Positions 27,685 through 36,749 of a stretch of DNA of 64,000 nt are shown here, piece after piece. A program made the translations under genes and the position numbers. Source of the DNA: Alteromonas halophila. Lineage in GTDB: Bacteria > Pseudomonadota > Gammaproteobacteria > Enterobacterales > Alteromonadaceae. Location: the NCBI RefSeq assembly GCF_014651815.1, contig NZ_BMXP01000001.1, forward strand, positions 337,934 to 401,933. The letters run 5' to 3'. The notes below the pieces were generated by a model. The model was not told where the DNA came from and did no database searches. It was given only the letters and a program-made list of their open reading frames with translations. Positions within the stretch are counted from its first letter, which is position 1. Every line of letters begins with the position of its first letter.

Positions 27685-28161
27685 ATGAGCTTCTCATACC
27701 GGGAAAAAAGTGTGTGGGTGTCATTGCTGGCGACACTGATCGTGGCTGGCTATTTTTATAACGACGTAATACGTTTTCTTGCGCCTGACGGGCAGGCTGA
27801 GGCAGCGTCGGTGGCTATGTTATTGTTACAGGTGGCAGGCGCGATGACGGTCATCGAGATCGTGCTGCACGCGTTACTTGCCATGAAAAATCAGGAAGGG
27901 GCAAACGACGCGGAAGACGAGCGTGAAAAGCAGTATCGACTAAAGGCCAATGAGCTGGGCTATTGGGTATTATCAGTTGGTGTGGTTGCCTGTGTTATCC
28001 AGCAGCTGATAGTACAGCAGCTTATCGACATTGACCCGAATGCTTATGAAGGATACCTGCAAGGACCGATTGAACTTAAACTCATTGTTATATTCTGGCT
28101 GTCTGAAGTTGTGCGCTTTGTCACGCAACTGTACTTCTACCGCAGGGACGATGAGTTATGA
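27685..28161 (+). CDS. Four-helix membrane protein paired with an HTH regulator
   Basis: 158 residues from ATG 27685. Four predicted transmembrane helices (WVSLLATLIVAGYFYNDVI, VAMLLLQVAGAMTVIEIVL, WVLSVGVVACVIQQLIV, LKLIVIFWLSEVVRFVTQL) surround an acidic cytoplasmic loop (NDAEDEREKQYRLKANELG). The stop overlaps the start of the HTH gene (ATGA), so the two are translationally coupled. Pairs of a small membrane protein and a short Cro/C1-type regulator are common and often control each other, but the specific function is unknown. Confidence 0.75.
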   Translation: MSFSYREKSVWVSLLATLIVAGYFYNDVIRFLAPDGQAEAASVAMLLLQVAGAMTVIEIVLHALLAMKNQEGANDAEDEREKQYRLKANELGYWVLSVGVVACVIQQLIVQQLIDIDPNAYEGYLQGPIELKLIVIFWLSEVVRFVTQLYFYRRDDEL

Positions 28162-28376
28162 GTCGTTACGTAATCACCAATAAAATACGCGAACTGCGCT
28201 TTTTTGCTGATGAAATGACACAAAGTACGCTGGCGAAAAAGGTGGGGGTCACCAGGCAGACCATCATGGCAATCGAAAAGGGCAAGTACTCCCCGTCGTT
28301 AGAGGTTGCGTTTAAAATTGCACAGGTATTTGACACGCCCTTACAGGATGTCTTTTTTTACGAGCCGGCTGAATGA
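28158..28376 (+). CDS. Short Cro/C1-type helix-turn-helix regulator
   Basis: 72 residues, essentially one HTH domain: KIRELRFFADEMTQSTLAKKVGVTRQTIMAIEKGKYSPSLEVAFKIAQVF with the recognition helix at VTRQTIMAIEKG. It resembles the small 'YgzD-type' regulators. The ATG overlaps the stop of the membrane-protein gene. It probably controls the pair itself. Confidence 0.88.
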   Translation: MSRYVITNKIRELRFFADEMTQSTLAKKVGVTRQTIMAIEKGKYSPSLEVAFKIAQVFDTPLQDVFFYEPAE

Positions 28377-28730
28377 CATCGGTTGTAACAACTTGTGCGT
28401 GGCATCCTGCGGTTTAGTTAAGGAAGGTGCGAATAAGTCTATCGCCGCTCAGGCTCACAGCCAAGTGCCTGGTCAAGGCGGTCTTTTGCAGGCCTAACAG
28501 GTTAAGTCAAAAAAGACCAACGCAGAGTAGGTGCTTGGCTGTAAGACCCAAAGGGCGAGCCCTGAGGCACGCATTCGCTGCGTTAGCTTTCTTACCAAGG
28601 GCTTTGGCCATTGCCCGCGAAACCTGCCTTGCGACTACGCACTTCAGGACTCGCTGAGTGATGATAGACTTATTCGCATCTTCCTTAATATACTGGCGGG
28701 CTTAAAAGTTTGTCTGGCAAGAGTGTTGAT
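28377..28730. other. Non-coding stretch occupied by a mobile repeat
   Basis: 354 bp between the HTH gene and the MBL-fold lipoprotein, of which 271 bp is the inverted-repeat element described separately. No gene is credible here. Confidence 0.6.
28418..28688. mobile_element. MITE-like non-autonomous element, 271 bp
   Basis: Bounded by 26-bp terminal inverted repeats: left 28418-28443 (TTAAGGAAGGTGCGAATAAG, then TCTATC) and right 28663-28688 (its complement with one G/A difference). TTAA at each outer end may be the target duplication. The interior has further dyad symmetry (CAGCCAAGTGCC against GGTGCTTGGCTG; GGTCTTTT against AAAAGACC) and no coding capacity. Related sequence occurs at 22970-23079 and 8607-8640. 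No transposase gene is in the window. Confidence 0.75.
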
Positions 28731-29828
28731 ATGGCGTCGTCCCGTACTTTCAGCGTGTTATTTCTTTTTGTGTTACTCGCGGCTCTATTGTCGGGATGCA
28801 GCGTTTTATCTCAACCTAACAATGTTGAGGTTATCACGCCAGCATCCGGCCCGGTAGCCAGAGCCAGTGACGGCAAATATGAAAACCTGTATCCCGGCAA
28901 AAAATCGTACCCTGTTACCTGCCAGCAGGACTGCTACCCCCGTGTTTCTGACATTACCTGCGACGACAGTACCGGCCTTTGCCAGTTCACCGGAAGCAAT
29001 GCTGCGCCAGCCCTGTCCACCGGATTTACGGTCTCCTGGCTGGGTCATGCCAGCTTCTTAGTCTCTCTGCCTGACGGTACCCGAATGCTCATTGATCCGG
29101 TCAGTGGCCAGTTTGACTGGCCCATTGACTGGCTGCATGCACTCGCTGGTGGCATAACACGGCAAGAGCCGGTATGGCCTGACAGCGTGACGGATGTCGA
29201 TGCGGTGTTGTATTCACATCTGCACTACGACCATTTCAACAAGGCCGATATTGACAGGCTCGGCAATGCACCGCAGTACTTCGTCCACCAGAGTACGGCA
29301 GACTATCTGCCTCAGCGCGGACTTGATGTTAAAGAGGTAAGCTGGTTCAGTGGCTATCAGTTAGGTCCGGTGTCGATTAACGCGGTACCAGCGCATCACT
29401 TTAACAGTCGCTACTGGGTGCCGTATATTTACAACGACGATGAACAGGCTCTGTGGGGCGGCTGGTTACTTGAGTATAAAGGTCATACTCTGTTTTTTGC
29501 CGGAGATACAGGCTATTCAAAGCATTTTGGCGATATTAAACAGCAGTACGGTACGATTGATATCTGCCTGCTTCCGATTGCGTCTTACTATCATGCCGAA
29601 TATGGCGCCTGGTATCGCTACGTGCATACGACGCCAGAAGATGCACTTGTGGCGGCGCAGGAGCTTGAGTGTAAAGTGATGATCCCGTGGGGCTACGGTA
29701 ACGCCAGCTGGCAAATGGGGGATCATTCATCGCATTCTGCCCTGCGTCGCCTGCTAAAAATGCATCCGAGAGTGAATGCATCACAGTCTCTGCTAATACT
29801 GAATGAAGGCGACACGGTGTCACTCTGA
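28731..29828 (+). CDS. Metallo-beta-lactamase-fold lipoprotein (NAPE-PLD-like)
   Basis: 365 residues from ATG 28731, just past the mobile element. The lipoprotein signal has lipobox LLSGC (about residue 23). The metal motif is SHLHYDH (HxHxDH), with AHHFNSRY and FFAGDTGYSKHF giving the further His and Asp ligands. The overall pattern (GHASFLVSLPDGTRMLIDPV, DVDAVLYSHLHYDHF) fits the UlaG/NAPE-PLD-type MBL hydrolases, suggesting a phosphodiesterase acting at the outer membrane. An N-terminal Cys-rich insert (CQQDCYPRVSDITCDDSTGLC) is unusual and may form disulfides. Confidence 0.88.
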   Translation: MASSRTFSVLFLFVLLAALLSGCSVLSQPNNVEVITPASGPVARASDGKYENLYPGKKSYPVTCQQDCYPRVSDITCDDSTGLCQFTGSNAAPALSTGFTVSWLGHASFLVSLPDGTRMLIDPVSGQFDWPIDWLHALAGGITRQEPVWPDSVTDVDAVLYSHLHYDHFNKADIDRLGNAPQYFVHQSTADYLPQRGLDVKEVSWFSGYQLGPVSINAVPAHHFNSRYWVPYIYNDDEQALWGGWLLEYKGHTLFFAGDTGYSKHFGDIKQQYGTIDICLLPIASYYHAEYGAWYRYVHTTPEDALVAAQELECKVMIPWGYGNASWQMGDHSSHSALRRLLKMHPRVNASQSLLILNEGDTVSL

Positions 29829-29854
29829 TCACCGGCAACATGACAACAGTACGC

Positions 29855-29889
29855 TTGACATCATCATAAAGATGCCCTCATTATGATGA
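29855..29889 (+). promoter_or_regulatory. Promoter with overlapping inverted-repeat operator for the WYL gene
   Basis: A perfect -35 TTGACA (29855-29860), 18-bp spacer and -10 CATTAT (29879-29884). A perfect inverted repeat TCATCATAA (29861-29869) - 11 bp - TTATGATGA (29881-29889) covers the spacer and -10. The placement is what an autorepressor needs, and the next gene encodes a WYL regulator. Binding is inferred. Confidence 0.6.
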
Positions 29890-29916
29890 CACAATAATAA
29901 AAAAGAGTTGTCGATT

Positions 29917-30819
29917 ATGCAGGATGCCATTTCGCCCGAACGCAAAGAAAGCCTTAATGAGTTATCGCACGCACAACGCGAGCGACTTGCCTTCATTGAT
30001 TTTAGTCTTCAGTACTTTGGTCAGGTGACCCGTCAGGATCTTATCGCCCGGTTTGCTACCGGTCTGGCTGCCAGTACCCGCGACTTTACGCTGTACAAGC
30101 AGTTTGTACCTAACAACTTAATCCTTGACCAGACTACCAAACATTATCGCCGCCAGGCCGGGTTTACGCCTCTGTTCAGGCATAACCCTGAAACCATATT
30201 GCACAGCTTAAGCCGCGGGTTTGGTGACGGGCTGTCAGGGCAGATAACGCCATCGGAGCATTGCTTTAATGCGGTCGGGCTGATTCAGCCTGACGCTGAT
30301 ATTATTGCCGGTATTATGCGGGCGATCCACAATGGTCAGGTCATCAATGCCGACTACGTCAGTCTGACTTCCGGTCAGAGCATACGGGAGATGGTGCCCC
30401 ACGCTATCGTCAATAATGGCCACCGATGGCATGTCCGGGCTTACGATCCGGCCTCCGCGTCATTTCGTGATTTTGTCTGCACCCGGTTTGTCAATGTCAC
30501 GGTCAATGGCCGTGACCGCATGGAAAAAGAATGTCCCGAGCACGACAGCGCGTGGCAGCAAACCGTCACCCTGGAACTGGTGGCGCACCCTAATCTGGAC
30601 AACCCCAAAGCCGTGATGCTGGACTACAGCATGCAAAACGGGCAGAAATCGGTTACCACCCGCGCCGCGCTGGCTGCGTATTTACTGCGATACTGGCAGG
30701 TCGACTGCTCTGACGGTCATCGTATTGAAGGGCAGGGCTGTCAGTTAGCGCTGGCTAACCGTGAGGTGCTCGATGAAATTGAAAGTGCGCACCTCGCCCC
30801 AGGTGTTACGCGACGCTGA
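29917..30819 (+). CDS. WYL-domain transcriptional regulator (BrxR/CapW-like)
   Basis: 300 residues from ATG 29917 (AGAG nine bases upstream). An N-terminal winged-helix part (RERLAFIDFSLQYFGQVTRQDLIARF) is followed by a WYL domain (AIHNGQVINADYVSLTSGQ and REMVPHAIVNNGHRWHVRAYDP, about 130-195) and a C-terminal extension (TLELVAHPNLDNPKAVMLDY). This three-part architecture is that of the defence-associated regulators BrxR and CapW, which sense a ligand and control neighbouring phage-defence genes. It is followed after 149 bp by the condensin-like operon and is preceded by a promoter carrying a perfect inverted repeat. Confidence 0.85.
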   Translation: MQDAISPERKESLNELSHAQRERLAFIDFSLQYFGQVTRQDLIARFATGLAASTRDFTLYKQFVPNNLILDQTTKHYRRQAGFTPLFRHNPETILHSLSRGFGDGLSGQITPSEHCFNAVGLIQPDADIIAGIMRAIHNGQVINADYVSLTSGQSIREMVPHAIVNNGHRWHVRAYDPASASFRDFVCTRFVNVTVNGRDRMEKECPEHDSAWQQTVTLELVAHPNLDNPKAVMLDYSMQNGQKSVTTRAALAAYLLRYWQVDCSDGHRIEGQGCQLALANREVLDEIESAHLAPGVTRR

Positions 30820-30851
30820 CGGCTGGGCATCAAAGGCAATTCATACTACAC

Positions 30852-30873
30852 TTGCGCGTTATTTTAAGCGCAA
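30852..30873 (+). promoter_or_regulatory. Inverted repeat in the gap before the SMC-like gene
   Basis: TTGCGC - 10 bp - GCGCAA within the 149-bp spacer. No T-run follows, so an operator or attenuating hairpin is as likely as a terminator. Near the SMC-like start there is also a short direct repeat, GTGAAAA twice (30933-30946). Confidence 0.3.
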
Positions 30874-30968
30874 TCAGAATTTTCCGCTGGGTGTGACAAT
30901 ACACAGCAACGGCGTGTCGCCGGATAACAAAAGTGAAAAGTGAAAAGTAAAATAAAGAACAGGACGCT

Positions 30969-33900
30969 ATGGCTGGATTAAAGCGAATTATCCTCATTGA
31001 TACTCACCTACCGGGTATTGTTGAGCTGAAACTGAACGGTCACACCAATATTTGTGGCACCAACGCCTCGGGTAAAACCACGCTGCAGCGGCTCATCCCG
31101 GTATTCTACGGTGAATATCCCAGCCGCGTAGTGCCGGCAACCCGTGACAGCTTTGAGCGCTGGTATTTGCCGCGCACCTCAAGTTTTATTATCTACGAGT
31201 ATGCGCGTGCGGATGGCGATCTGTGTCAGGCCGTACTTTCTTCTAATGGTACTGGGGTGAATTACCGGCTGGTGGGCAAAGCGTTTGATATTGACGATTA
31301 CCTGTTTAAGCAAAAAAACGGTAAGCATGCCAGTGTCAGCAGCAATGATTTAGCGCGGGCCATGAAGCGTAATAATGTGCTGGTCAGCAGTCTGCTTAAT
31401 ACCAAAGATTTTCGCGCGGTACTGCAAAACGACCAGGGCGTGCTAAACCAGAGCAGCAATGCCCGCGAGCTGCTGGGTTATGCTAAGATCTTCAGTATTT
31501 GTATTGCCGGTGAACATGTACGCCACATCGAAAAGCTGGCCAAAGCGGTACATTCCAAAGAAGGCAAGATGGAAACCATCAAAGCCATGATCGCCGCTAT
31601 TCTGGAGGAAGACGGTGTGCAGCCGCCGGCCTCAAACTTGAGTCGTCAGCGGGTGGATGACTGGATCCGAGAGTGTCACCTGATCAAGCAGTTCGACACT
31701 ATTCGTCCTGAGTTCAGTCGCCTGGAACAGGCAGATATGGCGCTGAGTACCACTGAGGCGACACTGGCCGGGCTTAAGCAGCGCTTTGATGAGGATAAAA
31801 GTCAGCTTCTTGCTCAGTTGGAAAAGAATAAAACCGCACTGGAAGATACCCGTCATCAGGTAAAACAAAACGATCGCGAGTGGCAGGACAGTCGCGATCA
31901 TCTGAACCAGGTGGCCTCATCCGCGCGCGCGGATGTGGATAAGTATACGGCCGAGCTCGATACCGTCGAAGCTGAGTACGAACAATGGCAGCAACAGAAC
32001 ATCGATCAGCTAAAAGAGGATGTTGAGGCCTTGCCGCAGTGGCAAAACGAACTTGAAACCGCCAGTGGCCGTTATCAGTTGCTCACTGAGAAGCATCAGG
32101 ATATTGAGTCGGCCTATAACCGACAGGTGGCGGAACTGGGTGAGAAGCTCAGTGAAACCATTGAGCAGTTGTCGGCGACCCGTCAGGAAACCGCAGACAG
32201 AAAGAGCGAACTGCAGCAGCAGGAGCGCGATGCACTACAGGGGATCCGTGAAGATTTTACGGCGCAGTTAACTGAACTGCAGGAAGCCTACCAGTCCCAG
32301 TTAAGTGAGCTTAAAGTTGCGGAAGCTGAATTGAATGCCTCACTTGGTAACGCAGGCTACAATGAATTCGAACAGTCACAGCTGGACCTGCTGGATGCGG
32401 GGATCAAAGAAGCATCGACCCGTGAAGACAGTGCCCGGGAGGATTTGCGCCGTGCACAGCAGGCGCATTCCAAAGCCCAGCAACAACGTCAGCACGCTTC
32501 CACTGAGCTGGACAAAGCCCGCGGTGTCTATCGTAAACAGGAAGCCAGTGTTGAGCACATCAAGGGCCTGTTATATCCAGGCAAAGGTACGTTGCTGGAG
32601 TTTTTACGTGCAAACGTAGATAACTGGGAACAGCACCTGGGTAAGGTGGTACGTGAAGATCTGCTGGCGCGCACCGATCTTACCCCTTCAATGGCAGACA
32701 ATGACAGTCTGGCGTTGTTTGGTGTGACACTGGCATTAGATGAACTTGAGGTGCCGGAATATGCGCGCAATGAACAGAGTCTGCGCGACGCACTCAAAGA
32801 GGCCGAGGACAAGCTGGCGGAAGCGCTTAATGCGCAGAATGAGAGCGAAACCCGGCTGGCCAAAGCCAACGAAGACGTGCGTAATGCCGAGCTGGCCATG
32901 ACCCAGAAAGATAATGCGGTGAAAAGTGCCGAAGCGGCCCGTAAACGTGCCCAACAGGACCGTGATACGGTACTAAGCGAGTACCAGCAGGCGCTGTCTG
33001 AGCGTAAAAAGAAAGCCAGAAGCCGGCTTGAGAATAACCGTCAGTCGCAAAAGAAAGCACAAAGCCAGTTTGAAAGTAATCGCGATGAGATTAAAGATCA
33101 GCAGCGTGAGGCAGAAACAGAGCACAGCTTCCACTGGCAGCAGTTAATCGCCGATACTGACGCACGTATTGCCAAGCTCGACAGTGACAGCAAAGCGGCG
33201 CGAGAAACGGCGGCGCGGGATCGTAAAGAACTGGATAACTACCTGGCCAACGAGTTAAACAACCGCGGCGTTGACGTGGATGAGATTGGTGAGCTGAAAA
33301 AACGCATTAAAGCATTAAAAGACAGTATTGCCGCGACGCAGGCCGCCCGGCATAAAGTGACAGACTACGAGCGCTGGTACACCAATGTATTCACCGGTCA
33401 GAAAGTCAGCTGGCAGCAATCGCTGAGTAAGGCCCGCAAAGCACTCGGAGAGGCCGAGCGCAGTCTGGCTCAGAAGCAGGCGAGTTATAAAGAAACGCGG
33501 GAAACGCTGACCGATACTCAGGCCAGACTTGAAGCCGAACATACGGCTGCCAGTGCCCAGGTTGAGCAGGTCACGGCTTTGATGAAGTCATTGTCGAAAC
33601 TGACATTGCTGGCCAGGCAAGACGATGAGCATGTGGAAGAGACCAGTATTGCGCAGCGTCTGTCACAGGCCCAGGAATTGCTGCAGGAGCGGGAAACGCT
33701 GTTAAGCGACATCCGCAATTATGTTGAGCGCTTTGATCAGCTGATCGCCGCGCAGGCGGGGACCGGCTTGTCCGATACCTGGGAGCGTGCCCGGGAAGAA
33801 TGTGCGGTGATCAATGCCCACGGTGTTAAAGGCATCGACCACCGGCGTATGGTGTCGCACCTGTCGCAACTGCTTAATGTGATTGTGCCGCAGAAACTGC

Positions 33901-34652
33901 AGGGCCTGCGTGAGCAGGGCCGGATCTTTGGCGCCGACTTAAGTCAGTATTATTTTGTGCTGGCCGACATCGACAAACGCATTGTGGCGCAGAGCCGCCG
34001 TATTACCCAGGAAGTAGACAGTGAACTGTTCTTAGACGGGGTCTCGGAATCGGCCGTGAAAATTCGCTCGCGGATCAGTGAGCTGGAGTTCTGGCCTGAA
34101 CTGGAAGCCTTCCGTAAGCATTATGAACACTGGATGGAGACCGGTACCGATGCGCTGCCTGATGATGAATATGGCCAGAGTATGCGTCGCGTGCTGGATA
34201 TTCTGGGCCGCGCAGCGCTTGGCGGTGGCATCAGTAAATTACTGGATATCGAGTTGCACCTGCGCGAGGGCAACAGCGATCTGGTGATCCGCACCGACCG
34301 CCAGCTTAACGAGTCATCCAGTCATGGCATGGCGTATCTTATTTTGTGTAAATTTCTGCTGGCCTTTACCCGGTTGTTGCGCGGAAACGCCGACGCCACT
34401 ATTCACTGGCCTATCGACGAGCTGGGTACGCTGCACCAGAGCAACGTGAAGAAAATTTTCGATGCCTGTCACAACAACAATATCAGCGTGGTTGGCGCGT
34501 TCCCGAATCCGGAATCCGATGTTCTGACGCTGTTTGAGAACCGTTATCTCATCGATAAAGTTACCCGTAAATTGCAGGTTGTCGAACCAAAAGCTAACGC
34601 TATTGCTGCGCGCATCGAAGCGCGCCGCCGTCAGGGGGAGGAAGCATTATGA
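30969..34652 (+). CDS. SMC/MukB-like coiled-coil ATPase
   Basis: 1227 residues. Walker A is GTNASGKT (30-37), in NGHTNICGTNASGKTTLQRL. A signature-like segment starts at E1115 (ESSSHGMAYLILCKF), and Walker B is IHWPIDE with D1150/E1151. Between the head halves are long coiled coils (about 240-530 and 610-1000) separated by a non-coiled, hinge-like part (about 535-605, with LLYPGKGTLLEFLRANVDNW). This is the SMC/MukB/JetC plan; the N-terminal pattern also recalls DUF3584 proteins. The next two genes overlap by ATGA and look like MukE- and MukF-type subunits, so I infer a condensin-like complex that loads on DNA. Whether it serves chromosome organisation or plasmid/phage defence cannot be told from sequence. 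Confidence 0.85.
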   Translation: MAGLKRIILIDTHLPGIVELKLNGHTNICGTNASGKTTLQRLIPVFYGEYPSRVVPATRDSFERWYLPRTSSFIIYEYARADGDLCQAVLSSNGTGVNYRLVGKAFDIDDYLFKQKNGKHASVSSNDLARAMKRNNVLVSSLLNTKDFRAVLQNDQGVLNQSSNARELLGYAKIFSICIAGEHVRHIEKLAKAVHSKEGKMETIKAMIAAILEEDGVQPPASNLSRQRVDDWIRECHLIKQFDTIRPEFSRLEQADMALSTTEATLAGLKQRFDEDKSQLLAQLEKNKTALEDTRHQVKQNDREWQDSRDHLNQVASSARADVDKYTAELDTVEAEYEQWQQQNIDQLKEDVEALPQWQNELETASGRYQLLTEKHQDIESAYNRQVAELGEKLSETIEQLSATRQETADRKSELQQQERDALQGIREDFTAQLTELQEAYQSQLSELKVAEAELNASLGNAGYNEFEQSQLDLLDAGIKEASTREDSAREDLRRAQQAHSKAQQQRQHASTELDKARGVYRKQEASVEHIKGLLYPGKGTLLEFLRANVDNWEQHLGKVVREDLLARTDLTPSMADNDSLALFGVTLALDELEVPEYARNEQSLRDALKEAEDKLAEALNAQNESETRLAKANEDVRNAELAMTQKDNAVKSAEAARKRAQQDRDTVLSEYQQALSERKKKARSRLENNRQSQKKAQSQFESNRDEIKDQQREAETEHSFHWQQLIADTDARIAKLDSDSKAARETAARDRKELDNYLANELNNRGVDVDEIGELKKRIKALKDSIAATQAARHKVTDYERWYTNVFTGQKVSWQQSLSKARKALGEAERSLAQKQASYKETRETLTDTQARLEAEHTAASAQVEQVTALMKSLSKLTLLARQDDEHVEETSIAQRLSQAQELLQERETLLSDIRNYVERFDQLIAAQAGTGLSDTWERAREECAVINAHGVKGIDHRRMVSHLSQLLNVIVPQKLQGLREQGRIFGADLSQYYFVLADIDKRIVAQSRRITQEVDSELFLDGVSESAVKIRSRISELEFWPELEAFRKHYEHWMETGTDALPDDEYGQSMRRVLDILGRAALGGGISKLLDIELHLREGNSDLVIRTDRQLNESSSHGMAYLILCKFLLAFTRLLRGNADATIHWPIDELGTLHQSNVKKIFDACHNNNISVVGAFPNPESDVLTLFENRYLIDKVTRKLQVVEPKANAIAARIEARRRQGEEAL

Positions 34653-35284
34653 TGACCGAACAGGGCCGCGTACTGGCGAAACTACTGGGCGGCGAGTTTA
34701 TTTGTCAGATCACCGACGAGGATGGCTGGCGCTTTCTGAAAAGTCACGACAACGCGCAGCAACTGGAGCCTCACCTGAATATGCTGAATCGCACGCTGTC
34801 GGCAACGGCTGAGGGCGAGGTGTTCTTCGCCTCTTACCAGACCATTACGGACGATGAGCGTAAAGGCCTGAGTCAGCAGTTTCAGGACACTACCTCAGCG
34901 CTGGTGCCGCTGGTTGAGTGGCTGGTGCTGGTGCAACAGGCGAGTGAATCGGATGTGCCGGTGACCATGGGCAGTGCCATTCGCTTAAGCGAATTGCAGG
35001 GCATTATTGAGGATACCCCGGCGTATGCAGAGCAGCTTGAAAAGTTATCCCGTTACCGGCTGTTCGGCTCGACCAGTGTCAATCTGGACGGACAGATGAA
35101 GCAGGTGTTTAAGCGCCTGACCGACATGGGCTATCTGATTAAACCCAATCCTGAAAAACAAATTTATCTGGCGACCGGAAAAATCGAGCATCTGTATGAA
35201 ATGATCCGCTTTATTGATGAAACCGAATCGCTGTCGTTATCTGAACAGGCCGACGCCGCTATTTCCCAGGGCAGCCTGTTATGA
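34649..35284 (+). CDS. MukE/JetB-like small condensin subunit (predicted)
   Basis: 211 residues, starting in the stop of the SMC-like gene (ATGA) and ending in an ATGA overlap with the next gene. It is mainly helical with a C-terminal winged-helix-like section (YRLFGSTSVNLDGQMKQVFKRLTDMGYLIKPNPEKQIYLATGKIEH), which resembles the tandem winged-helix (kite) subunits of MukBEF and Wadjet systems. Direct family recognition is weak; the call rests on size, fold pattern and operon position. Confidence 0.6.
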   Translation: MMTEQGRVLAKLLGGEFICQITDEDGWRFLKSHDNAQQLEPHLNMLNRTLSATAEGEVFFASYQTITDDERKGLSQQFQDTTSALVPLVEWLVLVQQASESDVPVTMGSAIRLSELQGIIEDTPAYAEQLEKLSRYRLFGSTSVNLDGQMKQVFKRLTDMGYLIKPNPEKQIYLATGKIEHLYEMIRFIDETESLSLSEQADAAISQGSLL

Positions 35285-36504
35285 GTCAGGTATTACAGGA
35301 AGCCGGCACGCGTTTGCTGAATGCCCTTGGCCGTCATAGTGATATTATTATGGCGGCCTACATTAACGGCTCAGTCAGTGAACGGGACTACAGTGCTAAA
35401 ACCCTTGAGCAGCTCGCTCAGCTAGGGGTGCTGTGGCGACCCGATCCACAAAGTGATCTTCGCTTAAAAAGTGCAGTTCGCAGCTTGCTGGAAGGCAGTC
35501 TGCAGGATGAGCGTAACCGTACCATCAACGCGAATATCGGCGCGGCACTCGCCGGGCTTAAAACGCTGGCCGCGCATTATAAAGAATCCCTGCATTTTGG
35601 CCGGTACACCGAAGCCTCCTCGTACATGGGGGAGCTGACTGAGCATGTGTATCAGCTCTCCGAATCCTTAAGTAACAGTGTGCGCGTGGTGTTCAGTCGC
35701 ATTAATAACGAGTTTGGCTATGTGGCCTCTGTGGATGCCAAAATCCGTGAAAACGAGCTGGCCCAGGGACAAGTGACTGAACTGCTGGCACAGCTTGAAT
35801 GCTTTCGCTTTGATGAGCTAAGCGATATTGCCGGCAGTAACCGTGAGTTGCGCCACCTGCTGGTCGTTGCGTTGCAACAGCGTTTCTCAAAAGCGGCGCA
35901 GGAACTGTCTGTGGCGCAGGCGAGACTACTCGATCTGATGGGACGTTTTCGCGAATTTCAGGGCAAAACCCGGCTACTCAAGGGCTTTTTGCTGCACATG
36001 GAGCAGCATCCTGATTTTACCCCCGGCAACTACGCGGGCTTAAGTCAGGTGCCGTCACTGTTCAATCAGGCTCAGGGGATGCTTAAGCCCGCCAGCGCCG
36101 ATGTAAACCGGGTTGAACACGAGGCAGACTACCAGCAGATTGTTGCCTCGCTCACCCATGTGCACCGGCGCAAACAACAGGATGACGATGCACACAAAGC
36201 CGCGCAGGATATTGATGTCAGTGAGCAGAGCCGTGTGGCGCTGGATAAGGATCCGTTGCAAAAAGCCGTGGATGATTTTTTCTGTGATGTCATTGATAGC
36301 GGTCAGCCCATGTCGGCGCTGTCCTACTATGCAGGAAAAGATCTGACATTCGATCAGGAAGTCTGGCTGTACCAGGTGATTGGCGGTTATCAGTCGCTCG
36401 ATGATACCAATAAAGCCTTTTTCGCACTGGACACCCACGGCGAGCCAGATAAGGTTTTTGATGGAAATTTCTACATTAACGACATTACCGTAGGATTGCG
36501 GTAA
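35281..36504 (+). CDS. MukF/JetA-like kleisin subunit (predicted)
   Basis: 407 residues, predicted almost all helical, with an N-terminal winged-helix-like part (RHSDIIMAAYINGSVSERDYSAKTLEQLAQLGVLWRP), long helices in the middle (about 150-250) and an acidic, polar stretch (about 295-320) before a small C-terminal domain (FDQEVWLYQVIGGYQSLDDTNKAFFALDTHGEPDKVF). This matches the MukF/JetA kleisin organisation. It is the last gene of the three-gene operon. No JetD/MksG-type nuclease gene follows: the next ORF is a TerB-like protein after 245 bp. Confidence 0.55.
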   Translation: MSQVLQEAGTRLLNALGRHSDIIMAAYINGSVSERDYSAKTLEQLAQLGVLWRPDPQSDLRLKSAVRSLLEGSLQDERNRTINANIGAALAGLKTLAAHYKESLHFGRYTEASSYMGELTEHVYQLSESLSNSVRVVFSRINNEFGYVASVDAKIRENELAQGQVTELLAQLECFRFDELSDIAGSNRELRHLLVVALQQRFSKAAQELSVAQARLLDLMGRFREFQGKTRLLKGFLLHMEQHPDFTPGNYAGLSQVPSLFNQAQGMLKPASADVNRVEHEADYQQIVASLTHVHRRKQQDDDAHKAAQDIDVSEQSRVALDKDPLQKAVDDFFCDVIDSGQPMSALSYYAGKDLTFDQEVWLYQVIGGYQSLDDTNKAFFALDTHGEPDKVFDGNFYINDITVGLR

Positions 36505-36749
36505 TCCGTTTATCATAAACTTAGGTATTAACTGCGCCTGATAGCCGGGCAGGGAGCACGTCGCAATCACTCCTACCCGGACTTGAATATTTTTACGCAG
36601 CACATATTGTTAATGTGTTGTAAACTAAGTAGGTGGTTCAGCTTAACGAACCCATGGCGTGACGCCGGGCTTTTCGCCTGGTGTCATTAAATAGTAAAAC
36701 GCCATGTGCAGTATTGCGCATAAGCCGTGTGCAACATGAGGATGTAGAT

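Noticed and set aside
28430..28620. Possible integron attC site in the element interior (GCCTAAC and GTTAGC)
   Set aside because: The two short motifs do not give the R'/R'' pairing of an attC, and there is no integrase or cassette array.
28384..28657. Several ORFs inside the MITE-like element
   Set aside because: They follow the repeat's inverted structure, have no coding motifs and the element has no room for a transposase.
36505..36749. Terminator for the condensin-like operon
   Set aside because: The imperfect hairpin near 36545-36583 and the one near 36660 lack T-runs; neither could be called.
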